A DNA stretch of 64,000 nucleotides from Daedaleopsis sinensis (Eukaryota; Basidiomycota; Agaricomycetes; Polyporales; Polyporaceae). The notes beneath the pieces are model-generated. The model ran no database searches. It was given only the letters and a program-made list of their open reading frames with translations, and had not been told where the DNA came from. The DNA lies in assembly GCA_033807695.1 (NCBI GenBank), contig CM066303.1, forward strand, positions 1,054,001 to 1,118,000. The letters run 5' to 3'. The translations under genes were made by a program, and so were the position numbers. Below are positions 33,519 to 45,874 of the stretch, in pieces (position 1 is the stretch's first letter; every line of letters starts with the position of its first letter).

Positions 33519-35904
33519 ATGGCTACGTGGGTCCTACTGTGTCTAGGTGCGTTGGCTTGTGTCGGGGCATCTGCGCCGTCTGGCCCTTGGGACGTGTTCA
33601 ACTTCGCGCCGAAAAGCAGGACCGTCAACCCGACGGCCATCAAGGAAGTATCGGGACATGTGCAAAACCCTCAACATCTTGTGTCGAAGGGCAGTGCGAC
33701 CATCGTTGGGAACGGGTCTTGGGTTGCGTTGGACTTCGGGATTGAAGTGAGTACACCATGTCCATGTCTTCCCTTCGCCTGTTTGTTTGATGAGGATTTT
33801 CTAATTTCTCAGGTTGGAGGACTGATATCACTCAACTTCGACGCGCCATCTGAGAGCTCGTCCATTGCGCTCTCGTTCACGGAATCCCCGGTGTTCATAA
33901 GCCCAGTGAAATCTGACGACTCTACGTACCCCACCGCTAACCAGTCCTACGACGGTGTACTTCATGTCCCTGCACCCCTCCCTTCTGGGTTCTGGACCCA
34001 GCCAGCGTTTTCTCTCCGGGGTGGGTTCCGCTATCTGACAATCGTATCTACCTCCGATGCACCGGTCTCCATCTCAAACATCTCATGTGCTATTGCCTTT
34101 GCGCCTCACGTGTCCGACCTTCGCGACTACAGCGGATACTTCTTCGCGTCTGACCCAGTCTTTCACGACAAAAACTTCCTGACCAAGGTATGATGTCCTC
34201 GTCTGTTATGGACCTCTCGCTGAAGAGTTGGTAGCTCTGGTATGCCGGGGCCTATACAGTGCAAACCAATACCGTCCCTCTGAACACCGGAAGGCAAATC
34301 CCTATGGTTCGCTACCCAGGTACATTGATAGGGTCTGTCCTCTATAGGTATCTTCGTACTCACTGTAAGTCAGGATGGGCGAACAATGCTACTCTCGGAG
34401 TTGCTGGCCCTATCATTGTTGACGGGGCCAAACGCGACAGGTAAATGATCACTGTCGTATGCTCGGCTTTCGTACTCATGCTGCCTATCAGGGCTGTCTG
34501 GCCTGGAGACATGGGTATCGCCGTCCCGACGCAGTTCGTCTCGACGAATGACCTCATACCCACGCGCAACGCCCTCTCGACGATGTTCGCTGCGATCGAT
34601 CCCAGGACAGGTGCTCTCCCGGAGTCCGGCCCGCCACTCAGTCAACTCGGTAGCGACACATATCATGCGTGGACGCTCATCGGTACGCACAACTACTACC
34701 TATACTCCGGCGACATCGACTGGCTGGAAACGGTGTGGGCGAACTATACGAAGGCAGTGGGATTCCTCGAGGGCAAGGTCGGCCCTTCCGGTCTAATGAA
34801 CGTTACGGGGTTGAGAGATTGGGCTCGGTTAGGCGGAGGAGGTATCAACGCGGAAGGCAACGCGCTCCTATACAGAGTATGTTGCACATTCTGGGACGAT
34901 GACGATGTCCTGCTGATCTCGCACGACGGCTAGGTGCTAGTGACCGCAGCTGACCTGGCCTCGCATGTCAACGATAGCACACTTGCTTCGGCTTGGACGA
35001 CAAACGCGACTGCGCTGAAGGAGAAGTTCAACGAGGTCTTCTGGCTACCGAGCGTCGGCATCTTCAGGGACAACGACACCACAACTCTCTGCCCCCAGGA
35101 CGCGAACTCGATGGCCGTCCTATACAATCTCACGACGTCGCAGGAGCAAGCTGCGTCAGTCAGCAAGGGTCTGACGAAGAACTGGAACGACCTTGGCCCG
35201 GTTGCGCCTGAGTTGCCGGACACGATCTCCCCATTCATCAGCGGACTTGAGGTTCGTCCTTACTGCGTCCCAGTCGCCAGATCATTCTCTCAGCCTCTGT
35301 CGTAGCTGCAAGCACACTTCGAAGCAGGGAACGACGACATCGCGATGGACCTCCTCCGTCGCGAATGGGGATACATGCTCTACACTAACATCAGCGTGCA
35401 GTCCACCCTCCTCGAGGGCTTCACAGCGAACGGCTCCCTCTCGTACGTCCCCTCTCGCCCGCGTCATCCTTCTCGTACTCACCGCACTCTCTCAGCTACC
35501 GAAGCTACCGAGGGTACAACTACGACCCCGCATACACCAGCCACGCGCACGGCTGGAGCTCGGGTCCGACCTCCGCGCTCACCTACTACGTGCTCGGGCT
35601 CACCGTCACCGCGCCCCAGGGCCGGACGTGGCAGATCGCACCGCACCCGTCCGGGCTGTCCGCCGCAGAAGGCGGATTCACGACGCCGCTGGGCTGGTTC
35701 GGCGTCAAGTGGTCGGTCAGCAAGTCCGGGTTCAAGGTGGCGGTGGACGTCCCGGAGGGCACGAGCGGGGTCGTGAAGATCCCGAACACGGCAGAGGGGA
35801 GGGTGCCAGTGCGCGTCAATGTCAATGGCGAGGTTCGGGCGGTGGAGACGGGGCAGGGCGTGCGCCTCGAGGGCGGGAAATACGTCGTCTCGGTTGCCAC
35901 GTGA
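33519..35904 (+). CDS. secreted alpha-L-rhamnosidase-like glycosidase (GH78)
   Basis: About eight exons. A signal peptide (MATWVLLCLGALACVGASA) is followed by a beta-sandwich region and an (alpha/alpha)6 catalytic barrel typical of fungal GH78-like six-hairpin proteins. Landmarks are DGAKRDR|AVWPGDMGIAVPTQ (counterpart of the RDE..WxGD acidic motif), TYHAWTLIGTHNYYLYSGD, GLMNVTGLRDWARLGGGG, EVFWLPSVGIFRDND and SHAHGWSSGPTSALTYYVLG. It then ends in a C-terminal beta domain. Several NxS/T sites agree with secretion. The likely role is trimming rhamnose or related sugars from plant or fungal polysaccharides; the exact substrate is not shown by sequence. The stop is at 35902-35904. Confidence 0.85.
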
Positions 35905-36780
35905 GGCCCGAGGCCTGTGCGTTCGTTCGGGTGTGGTTTATGCATGACGTGAAGGCCTTGTCCTCACTGACAGTGACAGCCTCAGCACCGGCCGTGATGC
36001 AAGCTACGCGGCTATATCCCTACAACCGTGGCGGCTCAGGTCAGGTATGGCGTCTTGCTATGGGACCAAATATCGTCGATTGAGTGGCCTCTCGTGTGGC
36101 GACCTCCGAGAGCTCGCTGACTTTGCTCAGAATTTGCGGATAACTCACGCCAAGCGTCACCGGTCACCCTTCGCGGCATGTTGCACAGCTCTCCCACAAC
36201 TCGCCATTCCTTCAATTTCTACCGCGGTTACTGTTCTTCAGTGAGGGCAGCGTCAAAGTGAAACATTATCCACGTTCACTACGGGCAAGCAGCCCTGTGG
36301 CTACAACAGATATGCCCGCCATCGGGAATTTCTGACAGGGAGCCTGTGCCCGGGCCCTTACAACGCTTCCTTTCAGTGCCGCACGCTTTCTTGGTTCAAG
36401 AGCATGATGTCATGTCAATCCCTCAACATGTTTGACCGCCGCCGTGCGTCGAGGTTTACTGCACTGTTGGCGCTGCGGCGCCGGGACTTTGTTTCCTCCG
36501 ACATAAATAAAGTAAGCAGACTACCGCCATTAGATCTGTAACGATTATCAAGGTGGAGGTCCGACTGGTGCATGTGCTCTTCATTCTTCACGTCGCTACC
36601 ACCACATCTACTGTGACCTACAACCCGTCGAAGTGCACTCCGACGGAGCGTTCGTTCACGAAATTCGTTTCCGGCAATCCATACAACGACTCGCTACTAC
36701 TTAATAGCATCTACAAAACTTGCCCGCCGTAATGTGATCATAGGTCATGCGACATCTTGTTCTCATAGCTGATACTGTAG
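35905..36780. other. spacer, possible decayed 5' exons of DUF6534 copy
   Basis: The first part is the 3' flank of the glycosidase. Around 36530-36640 a frame reads TIIKVEVRLVHVLFILHV, which might be the remnant of the second or third exon of the DUF6534 copy that follows. No intact first exon was found. Confidence 0.35.
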
Positions 36781-36785
36781 TCTCA

Positions 36786-38411
36786 GGTTACTAGCTACAT
36801 TGCAATACAAAGGTGCGTCTTCTTTCCATACTATGTTTATCTCGTCAACCAACGTTCCGGCATTCTTGGACACGCACAGTTTCTATACTCGGCGCATTTA
36901 CCATTGTATGGCTTGCCATCATACACTTGGCTCTATTCCTTTCTGAACACCCTCTTCTTAGTGAACCGTGATCGCTGGCATAGAAGAACTATCATTCCCA
37001 TAGCGGTATGTACATTAATGTTAGCCTGAGCATTCTGGCATAGCTGACCTGCCATCACCTCCTTCGGTCCATGATAGATCATACTCATGCTCGCAGAGTC
37101 TGGTGAGAAGGGACTACGATCATTGTCCGGGTCATTGATCAATGCGACGCTCGGCCCCGTTGGACATGGCAGCTGTCATTCTCAGTAAGGGTTCGTGCAT
37201 GACGCAACATCGTGAACTGCTAAATGGTTTGCCTGTGAACACAGCCAGATCCAACAATCCGGGTCGGGGGAAGCGTTTTCCGAAAACTATCTTGTGCGTT
37301 TTGACGGTATCCTGAAAGTCATGACACACGGTATCCGAAAGCTCATCTCGTTCTGGCAGTGGCTCGACAGCATTGCGGCGGGGCTCGGGTTGGTCATAGA
37401 CGTCATCTTGATGGCCACCCTTTTACATATGCTGATCAAAGCCCGCAAAGACGCCTTCAAAGAGCAAGTGAAGCATCCCTCTTGGTTTACTTACAGCTGA
37501 TCTCGTGATTCGTGAAAGCAGCACGCACTCAATGCTCAGCGCTCAGCACTTTGATTACATATATAATCAGCACTGGTAAGTGTAGCGGCAGACACTGGCA
37601 TCTGCTCAACTGGACGTGACGCGAGCTGAACACCGACGTTTTAGGGCTTGCTACTAGGTATTTGTTGACCATTGCTCTCTGCACTTGAAATCGTTGTAGA
37701 CCTAGCCTTTGCAGTGTGTTTGCCATAGCTACGTTCATTTGTGTGAGTTGCTCTTGGCATGGGATCCAACGAGATATGGCCGCTAACTTTATGTTGGCAC
37801 GACGCACAGAGCATCACCAACCCGTACGATCTCGTATGGTTGAGCTTTGGCCTCGCTAGCACGAAGGGTACGTGTATAAGGGTCCCTAATTCTGAATGAT
37901 GCACTCACCGTCGGATAGTGTACTGCATATCACTTCTCACATTGTGAGTGTTATAAGCTGAAGTTCAACCCCATTTCGAATAACCGAGTTCAATAATCAC
38001 TTCTAATCGGGACGCCGAACTTCAAATCTTTGAAGGCTTAACTCTCGGAAATCTATTCGCATCGGAGGACAAGCCAAGCTAGTTGACAGCTTCGAGATCA
38101 ACGCAGTGACAATACAGTTCAACCCACCTCCAGCTCAAAGTACAGACCAACTGGATGCTTCGAAACCAACGGTATGATGGCCGCGGCAGCTCAATTTCTC
38201 GTTATGGTTCGCACATGTTGACACCTTGATCAATCCTGTGGGGGTAACACAACCGTCCCAGACGATGGCAAACTCGACAGGTATATCAATCAATACTGGT
38301 GAACTCTACAAGGCCGAGCAGGAAGAGTGTGACTGCACGGAATTCGAGGAGCATTGGGAGACATGCTACTACACCGTGACTGCCAGCAGTGCTGGCAGTG
38401 AAGCCTGCTAG
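36786..38411 (+). pseudogene. DUF6534-type membrane protein, frameshifted copy
   Basis: Exons parallel those of the gene at 12788-15071: VTSYIAIQSFYTRRIYH, LNRDRWHRRTIIPIA, LDSIAAGLGLVIDVILMATL with LHMLIKARKDAFK, THSML, GLATS, VFAIATFIC, SITNPYDLVWLSFGLASTK, VYCISLLTL and LNSRKSIRIGGQAKLVDSFE. The intron after AFK also uses a GC donor (GCAAGT at 37464). In the next exon GCTCAGC is duplicated in tandem (37534-37547), which adds 7 nt and shifts the frame. An alternative acceptor CAG at 37544-37546 would restore it with loss of about six residues. The 5' exons were not found. The stop at 38411 is tentative; the reading as far as about 38168 is solid. Either a recent pseudogene or a gene kept alive by the alternative acceptor. 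Confidence 0.65.
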
Positions 38412-38895
38412 ACGAAGATGTAGTTCGTTATTCACACCTATGATTTGAACAACTTATCAAATCTGAGAGCATGACGTGGCCGAGTGTTAGGTTGATGAGT
38501 TCGGGTGGCAGGAGGAGCGTGAGCAACGACTTGAAAGAGAACAGACGAGCCTCTTGGTGGCGAGCGCTTGTCAAACGCTGTAGACGGCAGTAGACGGCCC
38601 GCAAGCCCGCTGGACGCCTAGTACAACCTGCTGTCTGGTAAAATGCGTCAAGTTTAACTCGTCTTCATACCAGTTCATACCCCACGCTGACCCTCCATAC
38701 TGAACTGTACAAAAATCCTATCTGATTAGCAACCATGGCAGCAAATACTTCCGACCATAGATGCACCCCAATCCTTGAAGATGAGAGCAGCATCAGCACT
38801 CAGCTTCCTAAGCCGAGGCCTGTAATCAAGAGTCAAGATAGATTCAAGAGGATTGTTGTGGATATGCGAATCGACCTACTCACAAGCAGAACACC
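38412..38895. other. intergenic, no gene supported
   Basis: Spacer between the DUF6534 copy and the convergent F-box gene; nothing recognised. Confidence 0.4.
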
Positions 38896-40514
38896 TCAAG
38901 CACCTCTCTCGCCTCTTTCTTCGTCACTCCTCGCCCTCACCGACTCGGTCGATGCTCCAAAGCTCAGGCAGCGCCCCCTGGTGAGCACAATCTTCAACCT
39001 CTCCAACTTGAAAATGGTGAGCAAATCATCTCTGAACTCCTCCACCATGGCATGGTACAGTCCGCCTGGTACGAAGGCCTCGTCACCACCCCAAACCGGA
39101 GTCCATGTCAGACGTCGTAGTCGCGGCACTTTTTTTGACGCAGCCTCGTGGAGCTCTGTGCCAACGACGCGATCGCATTCGGGCGCCCTTTGGTACAGAC
39201 TCTCCTGTTGGCGTATGCTGGTGAGTCCCTGCTTTGTCAGCTAGATGCATACTTCAGAGCGTACCATGCAATGCAGTTTATCCCGTACCTCGAGAGACTC
39301 GAGGTGCGGCAGATACCCTGGGAGCGTCGCGCAGATCCTAGCAGGACTGTCCCTGCACATCCGCCAGGGGAGCAACCGCTCGACACGCAGCCTGCGCAAC
39401 GTCGCCCCGAACCGTGCGGCCCCACCACACCTGTTCATCATCCGCACAGCGCTCAGCGAGAGGCTCGTGACGGGTGGCACGGGGTCGTCGATGTTGCCGA
39501 TGTAGCCGTTCGGCAGGCACAAGGAGCGGATGCTCTGCGGCAAGCAGAGCTTGCTCTCCGACACCTGCATCAACACGGCTTCGGACGAGTTGCAGGGGAT
39601 CGGCACCGAGATGTTCGGCCGGACGTCGAGCAGCTCCAGCCGCGTGCTGTCGCGGAAAATGCGCATCGTGCGCGCGAGCAGGATCCCGGTGGCGGTCGCT
39701 TTCGGACTGGACCTGCTGGGCGTGGGCCACTCGAGCGTTAGCGTCCGCACCCACCGCGCTTTGTCCGGAGAGGTGATGAGCGCGTCGAGGAAGCGGCTGA
39801 GAGCGGCTGGCGAGCAGATGCGCACGTCGGTGAAGAGGTGCTTGGTGACGAAGATGGATAGCGTGGAGCACGCCTGCGCCATCCGGGCGAGGTCTGAGGC
39901 TTGCTTGACGTGCTTGCATATTTCTAACCAAATGTCTAGTGGCAGGCTCTTCGGAGATGCTGGTTGGACTACAAGAGCAGGCGTGGTTACGCCAGCGACT
40001 GTATGTTTGTCGTTGTCCGTTCCTGTGCTGTCTTCGCCACTCTCTCGGGATACGGCCGTTGCCGTCGAAGTGGTCGCTGTAGAACTTGAAAGCCGATACA
40101 ACACTGGAAGGGCCGGAGGGAGCGAAGTTTCCCGAGTGCCGCTGGTCTCTGTCGGGCCGTCGATGAAATTAGTGCTCCAAGGTGTCTCTCCAGATAACGC
40201 GTTGTAAAACCTACGACTATCAGGGAAATGTGACACAAATGAGCTTCGCATAGGGTGGACTGAAGATGCGTTCGGTGATGGGTCCTCAGAGCCACTGGCG
40301 CTCTCCTCGAGAAGTGTTATAGGGTGCGTGTCTCCATTTGAGTTGTTGGTGAGAGATCGAAGCTTCTTGAGCTGATCGCACTGTTATTGGGCATATTCAC
40401 GCAGGGAAGGAACTGCGATGGACTCACGAACGCGAAGACCTCGCTTGCCTTCGGGTATGAGGGCTGCTGGTTAGGTCCCGGTTGCACTTCATGTGTGGAA
40501 GACTTGTCAGGCAT
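38896..40514 (-). CDS. F-box protein
   Basis: Three exons, 40428-40514, 39253-40380 and 38896-39204, join in phase to give about 507 aa. The N-terminus is disordered (Ser/Thr/Pro/Glu-rich). An F-box-like segment lies at about residues 160-200: SLPLDIWLEICKHVKQASDL, then ARMAQACSTLSIFVTKHLF. A leucine-rich C-terminal region follows, with repeats such as LHCMVRSEVE- and LTWTPVWGG-type strands, typical of the large F-box families of Agaricomycetes. F-box proteins bind SKP1 and present substrates to SCF ubiquitin ligases; no substrate can be inferred. The first exon (MPDKSSTHEVQ...) was found by splicing and extends the protein beyond the more obvious ATG at 40251. Confidence 0.8.
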
Positions 40515-41659
40515 TGCGTATCGCAAGGCGTGGCCGTTCGGGGCAGATAACAAAGGCTAGACAATTGAAGAAAGAGATCGTCAATGGCAGACGTTGTGGT
40601 GAGTGGTGAGTGGTGAGGACGATGCAGCCCGGATGCAGCCACAAGCCTGAGCGCGTCTCGGAGGTCACCCAAACGCGAGCACGTGCTCTCCTCCCTCGTC
40701 GCGTGTTTTGACTAGCCGCGCCACTCTCCCTGGCAGGACGACAAGACCACCATTGTTTACGATAAAAGCAATGAACGGGCCAGCCAATTGACAACAACAA
40801 GCAGCTTGCATAGCGATGCGAGCACAAGCCGCAGGTAAGTAGGACGAGATTCGGAACTCACTGCTCATCACGATGACAGCATATCCTATTTGCGTTAATG
40901 CGGGACATCGTAGAGAATAACGCACGTAGGTTGTCACCCGGAGCGGCGACTCACAATGTACATATATGCTGACTCATTCGATTTGTAACTTCTGAAGGGA
41001 TGTTATTGACCAAGTCTGATCCCGGGCCGGGCTAATGTCCTTAGTGAACCCTACTAGGTCTGCCGTCGGGGACTGGTGGTAGTACTGCTCCAGTGCAAGA
41101 CAGCGACAGTGACATTTCATGGGGGAACGTCGCGTTATTGCGGCCGAACCCCAGGGGTGGAGAGCGTCATAGTCACGCTGTCCGAATGCGGACTTGAACT
41201 ATACTCAACGCCAGGCGTGCAACCTGGAACGCTGATCATCAAGAGCACGACTATTCTGGGCGCAAGTCCGTAAATGGTGCGTCTTCTCAACACCTCAATA
41301 TACATTCAATATGTATTGCCGATCACTCCATGATTGCTACAGAACTCCGTGAAACTACCCGCACAAATCTGACTTAGATATGTCTCACTCTTAGCGCCGA
41401 TAGATATTTAGCCGGTAGCTCCAGCCTGCTGCAGCCTGTGTCAAGACCTAGAGATTCCGACACGTGAATAGAATTACTTAGTACTGTCTTGGAAGCGCAT
41501 GATCTGCGTGCCACTTGTCTCACTCCATGAATGCAATTGGGTCGAAAAGGCATAGTACGATACACAATGATGGGCCAGCCCTCGCACAAGTGGCTGACAG
41601 TTGTACGTAGGGTTCACACGGTGGGAGTTTAATTAGGCCCAACCCTTCGCAGGCTGACG
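40515..41659. other. intergenic, no gene supported
   Basis: Promoter side of both the F-box gene and the SDR gene. No other coding exon recognised on either strand. Confidence 0.45.
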
Positions 41660-41704
41660 ATGGATACACCCCAGTACCGCTCCATCTACGTATACTCAGC
41701 TATC

Positions 41705-42861
41705 ATGCGCTCCTACGCAGTAGTCGGAGCGTCTCGCGGCATCGGTCTCACCTATGTTCTGCAGTTGGTATGTTCGTCGAGCGTTCTTGTAATGTTCGAT
41801 CCTGACGAGTATTTTGAACATCAGGCGGAAAGACCAGAAACAACCGTATTCGCCATCGTTCGCAGAGCGAACAGGTCTACCTATCTTCTCGCAGCCACAT
41901 CTAATTTGAAGAACGTTCACATCGTCGAAGCGGATGTTGCGGACTATACCTCTCTTGAGGTAATCAAACCGGTGGGCATTCAGACGATAGATGGTCGCTG
42001 ACTCCGTCCCCGCCTAGCGCGCTGCCACTCAAATTTCACGCCTTAACGGTGGCCTCGGACTTGATTGCCTCATTCATAATGCGGCTCGTATGGATGCAGA
42101 TGGCCTAGGATGGGGCTTTGATGATTAGTACGCAATCATACACACCGACGCCAGTGTTTTACTGAACGAAGCCTGCCTTGACCCCTACAGCGCAAGCATG
42201 GCCGCATTGGACGAGGACTTCATCTATACGGTAAATTTTCATGGAAATCAATGTTACTGCAATCTACTGACCTCGCCATGAAACATGTGAACTACAGTAC
42301 AAAGTTAACACACTCGGTGTGATACACTCCATCACAGCATTTCTCCCGCTTCTGCGTGCATCGACCGCGCCACTAAGGAAGATAGTGGTCATTGGCTCTC
42401 CCGCTGGGGAATACAGGAACGTGCAACACTGGGGCACCTTACCGATCGGAAAGGGGATGGTAGCGTACGCCGTCACGAAGGGCGGGGCCCTCATTGCGGC
42501 GACGAAGTACGCTATGCAGCTGCGGGACGAAGGGTTCGTCGTCGTGACCCTGTCGCCCGGATTTGTCGACATATCAGACACTATTGGGGAGACAGAGGCT
42601 GGTATGTCATATGGAAGGCTCAGTGCGTGTTGTACCAGTGCTGATTCGAAGGTGCACCTATGTGACACACTAGACATCGCACGCAAGCGCGCGGAGATTC
42701 AGTATATGGAAGGCGCATTCGAGGCTGCAGGCATAAACTTGAAGTCAATCACTCCGTATCAATCTGTTGCCGCGCAGCTGAAGACCATCGATGCACTCAC
42801 AGCGGAGCAGAACGGAGCGTTTCTGACGGAGACGGGAATGGAGTACGCTGGCACGGTTTGA
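41705..42861 (+). CDS. short-chain dehydrogenase/reductase 1
   Basis: Classical SDR oxidoreductase with a Rossmann fold. Exon 1 (41705-41767) encodes MRSYAVVGASRGIGLTYVLQ with the cofactor-binding GASRGIG. Exon 2 (41825-41959) continues to VEADVADYTSLE. Later exons give LDCLIHNAARMDADGLGWG (the NNAG-equivalent HNAA), KVNTLGVIHSITAFLPLLRA, a serine-bearing VIGSPAGEY, and the catalytic YAVTK at about 42466-42480. An intron runs from GTATGT near 42603 to CACTAG near 42672, joining to DIARKRAEIQ. The end is ETGMEYAGTV. An in-frame ATG at 41660 would add 15 residues; I prefer 41705 because the related gene at 54304 starts at the matching place. Substrate unknown. Confidence 0.85.
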
Positions 42862-42932
42862 GTTTTGTCGTTCCAGGAGGACTTTGGCTATTATACTGAT
42901 GCACCAGTACGACGATATTGGGAAAAGCAGAA

Positions 42933-43013
42933 ATATGTAGTGCATGCAGAAGCAAATACGATACCTCGCGACTCAGCTCTGCGGTAATAATATGTAATGC
43001 ATGCAGAAGCAAA
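42933..43013 (+). repeat. short direct repeat downstream of SDR1
   Basis: A 24-nt unit (ATATGTARTGCATGCAGAAG then CAAA) occurs at 42933-42956 and 42990-43013 with one mismatch, 57 bp apart. It contains the palindrome TGCATGCA. It lies in the 3' flank of SDR1. Confidence 0.7.
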
Positions 43014-43176
43014 GCGGCATTTAGTCCGCGGATTACACGATACCACCGTTAACAATCCAAATTGGTCTCCTAATCGCGAGCACGCTGCCATGGCCATGGC
43101 CAGTGAATGGACGGGTTCGAATCACTTGCATGATCTCTGGTCAGTTTTATGCATTGAAGAGACTGCCGCTAGCTAA

Positions 43177-45148
43177 CTACAAATGAATCGGGAGTCGCGA
43201 TGATCGTTCGTGCCATACATTCAGTACGGAGGAAGTGTCCGAGGAGGCTTTGGAGGTAGTAGACTCGACGACGGGGCTAACCAGTTTAACAGTGAATGTG
43301 GTCAAGGTCAAACACGAAGGAGGATCCATAGAAACATCCCGCGAGAAAGCGAGGTGCACCTGCACCAGCCCGTCATATCGCTCGTCCCGATTCTGGAGTG
43401 ACCAAGGTACCTCGAATCGTTTCTCCAGACCCAACCAGCTGTGAACGTGGTCCGCGGCGCACGGGTGTTCAGTATCGGAAGCAGTGTCCTCGTAATACTC
43501 GTGGCCGTATACTGCACAGACGTTCGCATAGATGGAGCCCCATCGTGCTCCAGGATTGTCTCCGGGCCTGAGGCACATCCCGACTCGTAACTCGATCCCG
43601 ACTTCGCTCCATTCGCGGAATCCGGAGATGATGACTTTGAGCGGCCCTCTCTTGACGAAGTCCAGCAGTTGAGCGTTGACAACGCGCACCTCTGCCGCGC
43701 CTGAGTTGACCTGCGCAGCGGCGATGAGGTGTTCAGGGATGCGAACAGGGGTTGTGATGCTGTGGTTGATAGGGAGGTAGAGTGGTGTTTCGTTGTAGGG
43801 CAAGGGCGTTTCGCAGTCATATGCGAGGTACACGTCGGTCCAAACCGGACTGCCTATACGCGACCTCGGGATCGCGACGATCCGGATGAGGTACTGGGGA
43901 TCAACCCACCAAGGCTCGACTGTCCCTCCGATGGTGTACCTGGGAAGTGTTGTATGATTGGCGGGAGTCGCCTCCGAGAGGAGCAAGAAGAGCGATATAT
44001 CTGCACCACGCTCACGGCCTTCCTGCCAACTCAGGTCGGCACAAACGAGCCTGTGACCGCGACTATCGCGATATTTGAGTGTCACGATAGGAATCCGCGC
44101 CAGAATACCGTGCGGTGTGACGGTAAAAGACATGTAGTCCGAGCCGCGGGGACCGACTCGGAGCCAAGACGCGACCTGTACAGAGTCAGGAACGGCAAAA
44201 CGAAGGCAATGCGCATACTATTCGCACCTTGCTCTTCATGTTCTTCACACGTTTTTCTATACCAAACGTTACTCTGGCACACTCTCGGAAGTCGGATGGT
44301 GCCGTGGCAAGGAGGGTCCCGTGCCACTGTGCGCAATAGGATGGCCATAACTCGGTCAGCGTTCGTCTGCAGCCCCATGCGAAGAGCGTAGTGTCTATGT
44401 TATGCGTCATGATCTCTTCCTGGAGGCGCTGAAACGCTTTCCTGCCCTCGCCGTAGAGAGTGGGCATGTTGATGTCGAAGATTCCGAGGAGACAGTAGGC
44501 CTCGTCTTCCACTCGCGTGGTCCGCCTGCTTGCTGCCCAAGACATGCGTTGCGCGACGCTTTGAGTTCGCAGCATGTCCGGGTTGCGAAGTATTAGTGCA
44601 GGGATGCTGGTGATGTCCTGCAGTACGTCGGCAAGTTCGGATCTGGACCCGAGAAACGCCCAGGAGCTGGAGAAGAAGAAAAGCGTCTGAGGTGCGATGA
44701 GTTCCTGCAAAGTCCATCCCCTCGTGTGCCATCGGCTGCGCGAGAAGGGCGTCTCCCGCAGCGGTGACGGGCCGCGCTTGAACGCACCGTCCGTGGGGAC
44801 GTCGACTAGGTAGGCGTAGCAGACCATGGCACGGGCGTAGTAGCGATACATGGAGTTGATGGCCTCTGAGAGCTCCGCGCTGCTCGACTTGTCAATGCAG
44901 CAAGTATCGATCCACGCCCACATGTATCCGTAGCGCCTCGCGAGATTGCAACAAGCAGTGATCTTCGGGGACACGAGGGGATGCGGGTCTGCGCCTGAGG
45001 CAGCGCAACCGGTATGGATGTTCTGCAGATCCTGGAAGGTCTGCTCTTCGGCGTCCCATGTGTGCGAGAGGATTGCGTACCCTTCGACGACGACGTCGGG
45101 GGAGTGGAAGTAATGGAGCTGGAGGGTGCTGGTGTCGATGAGCCACAT
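43177..45148 (-). CDS. HET-domain protein D
   Basis: Two exons, 44228-45148 and 43177-44175 (GTGCGA...TGTACAG), give about 639 aa in phase. HET motifs are GYAILSHTWDAEEQTF, MWAWIDTCCIDKSSSAELSE, RGWTLQELIAPQTLFF and EDEAYCLLGIFDINMPTLYG. The shared C-terminal module starts MSFTVTPHGILARIP and includes EHPCAADHVHSWLG. It starts at MWLIDTS with nothing in frame upstream, which supports the MWLL starts chosen for the other three HET genes. Of the four it is the most divergent: the exon between HET domain and module is fused into exon 1, so it has one intron fewer. Role in non-self recognition inferred. Confidence 0.87.
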
Positions 45149-45874
45149 GAGTGAGATTGGGCTAGGATATCGTCAGTATGTACACAGAGCCACAAATTAG
45201 TTACACGCACCTGAAACGTTGGCGAAAAGGAGCAATACGACGGGTAGATGATGCTCACTTGGTACGAGTCGACGGGGGAGACGATCGAGGGCAGTTGACC
45301 GCACCGACTACTTATCATTGCTATAGCTCGAGGCTAGGTCCAGGCAGTGCAATATGGCCCATGCAGTGCATCAAGAAGACGTCAACCTCGTACACGGTTC
45401 AAACTTCGAACCATGCAACGCAGAACCCCACAGACATGGACGACTTCGTCATCCATTTATTCTGGGCTTCTCCTCAACTAGTCAAATCTGGTACCGGGAC
45501 TAGGGTCAAATGACCCATATGAACGCGATAGAAACTGAACTGTGTTCTGACCTACCGAAGCGGCGGGCTGTTGCAACCTGTGGGTCGACTTCGGGGTAGT
45601 GAGGACTTCCGTTATACTCACGCACCGCCGGTTTTCAATGAGGACAAGGTTTCCAGGTTGCAAGGTAAACGTGTGTGAGAAGCAAATACGAAGTCGTAGT
45701 ATATCCTAGCATACAGATGTGCAAATTCATCCCGTTAGCATACGGGCTGGGCTGTCCGAAACATCCCTGTCACAACTTGAGCAAACTCGCGAACGTGCAA
45801 GATATCAATCGAGACGTACCACAGCAGGGATCTCGACGACATGAGCATGAGGTGCTCGTCTGTGCTCGTGAAAC
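45149..45874. other. intergenic, no gene supported
   Basis: Upstream of HET-D and downstream of the membrane protein at 45875; open frames here match nothing. Confidence 0.4.

Noticed and set aside
38735..39244. 169-residue plus-strand open frame
   Set aside because: It is antisense to the last exon of the F-box gene at 38896-40514, whose frame is supported by in-phase splicing.
43110..43130. B-box-like GGGTTCGAATCAC
   Set aside because: The flanking bases do not form a T stem and no A box or anticodon arm is found upstream; not a tRNA.
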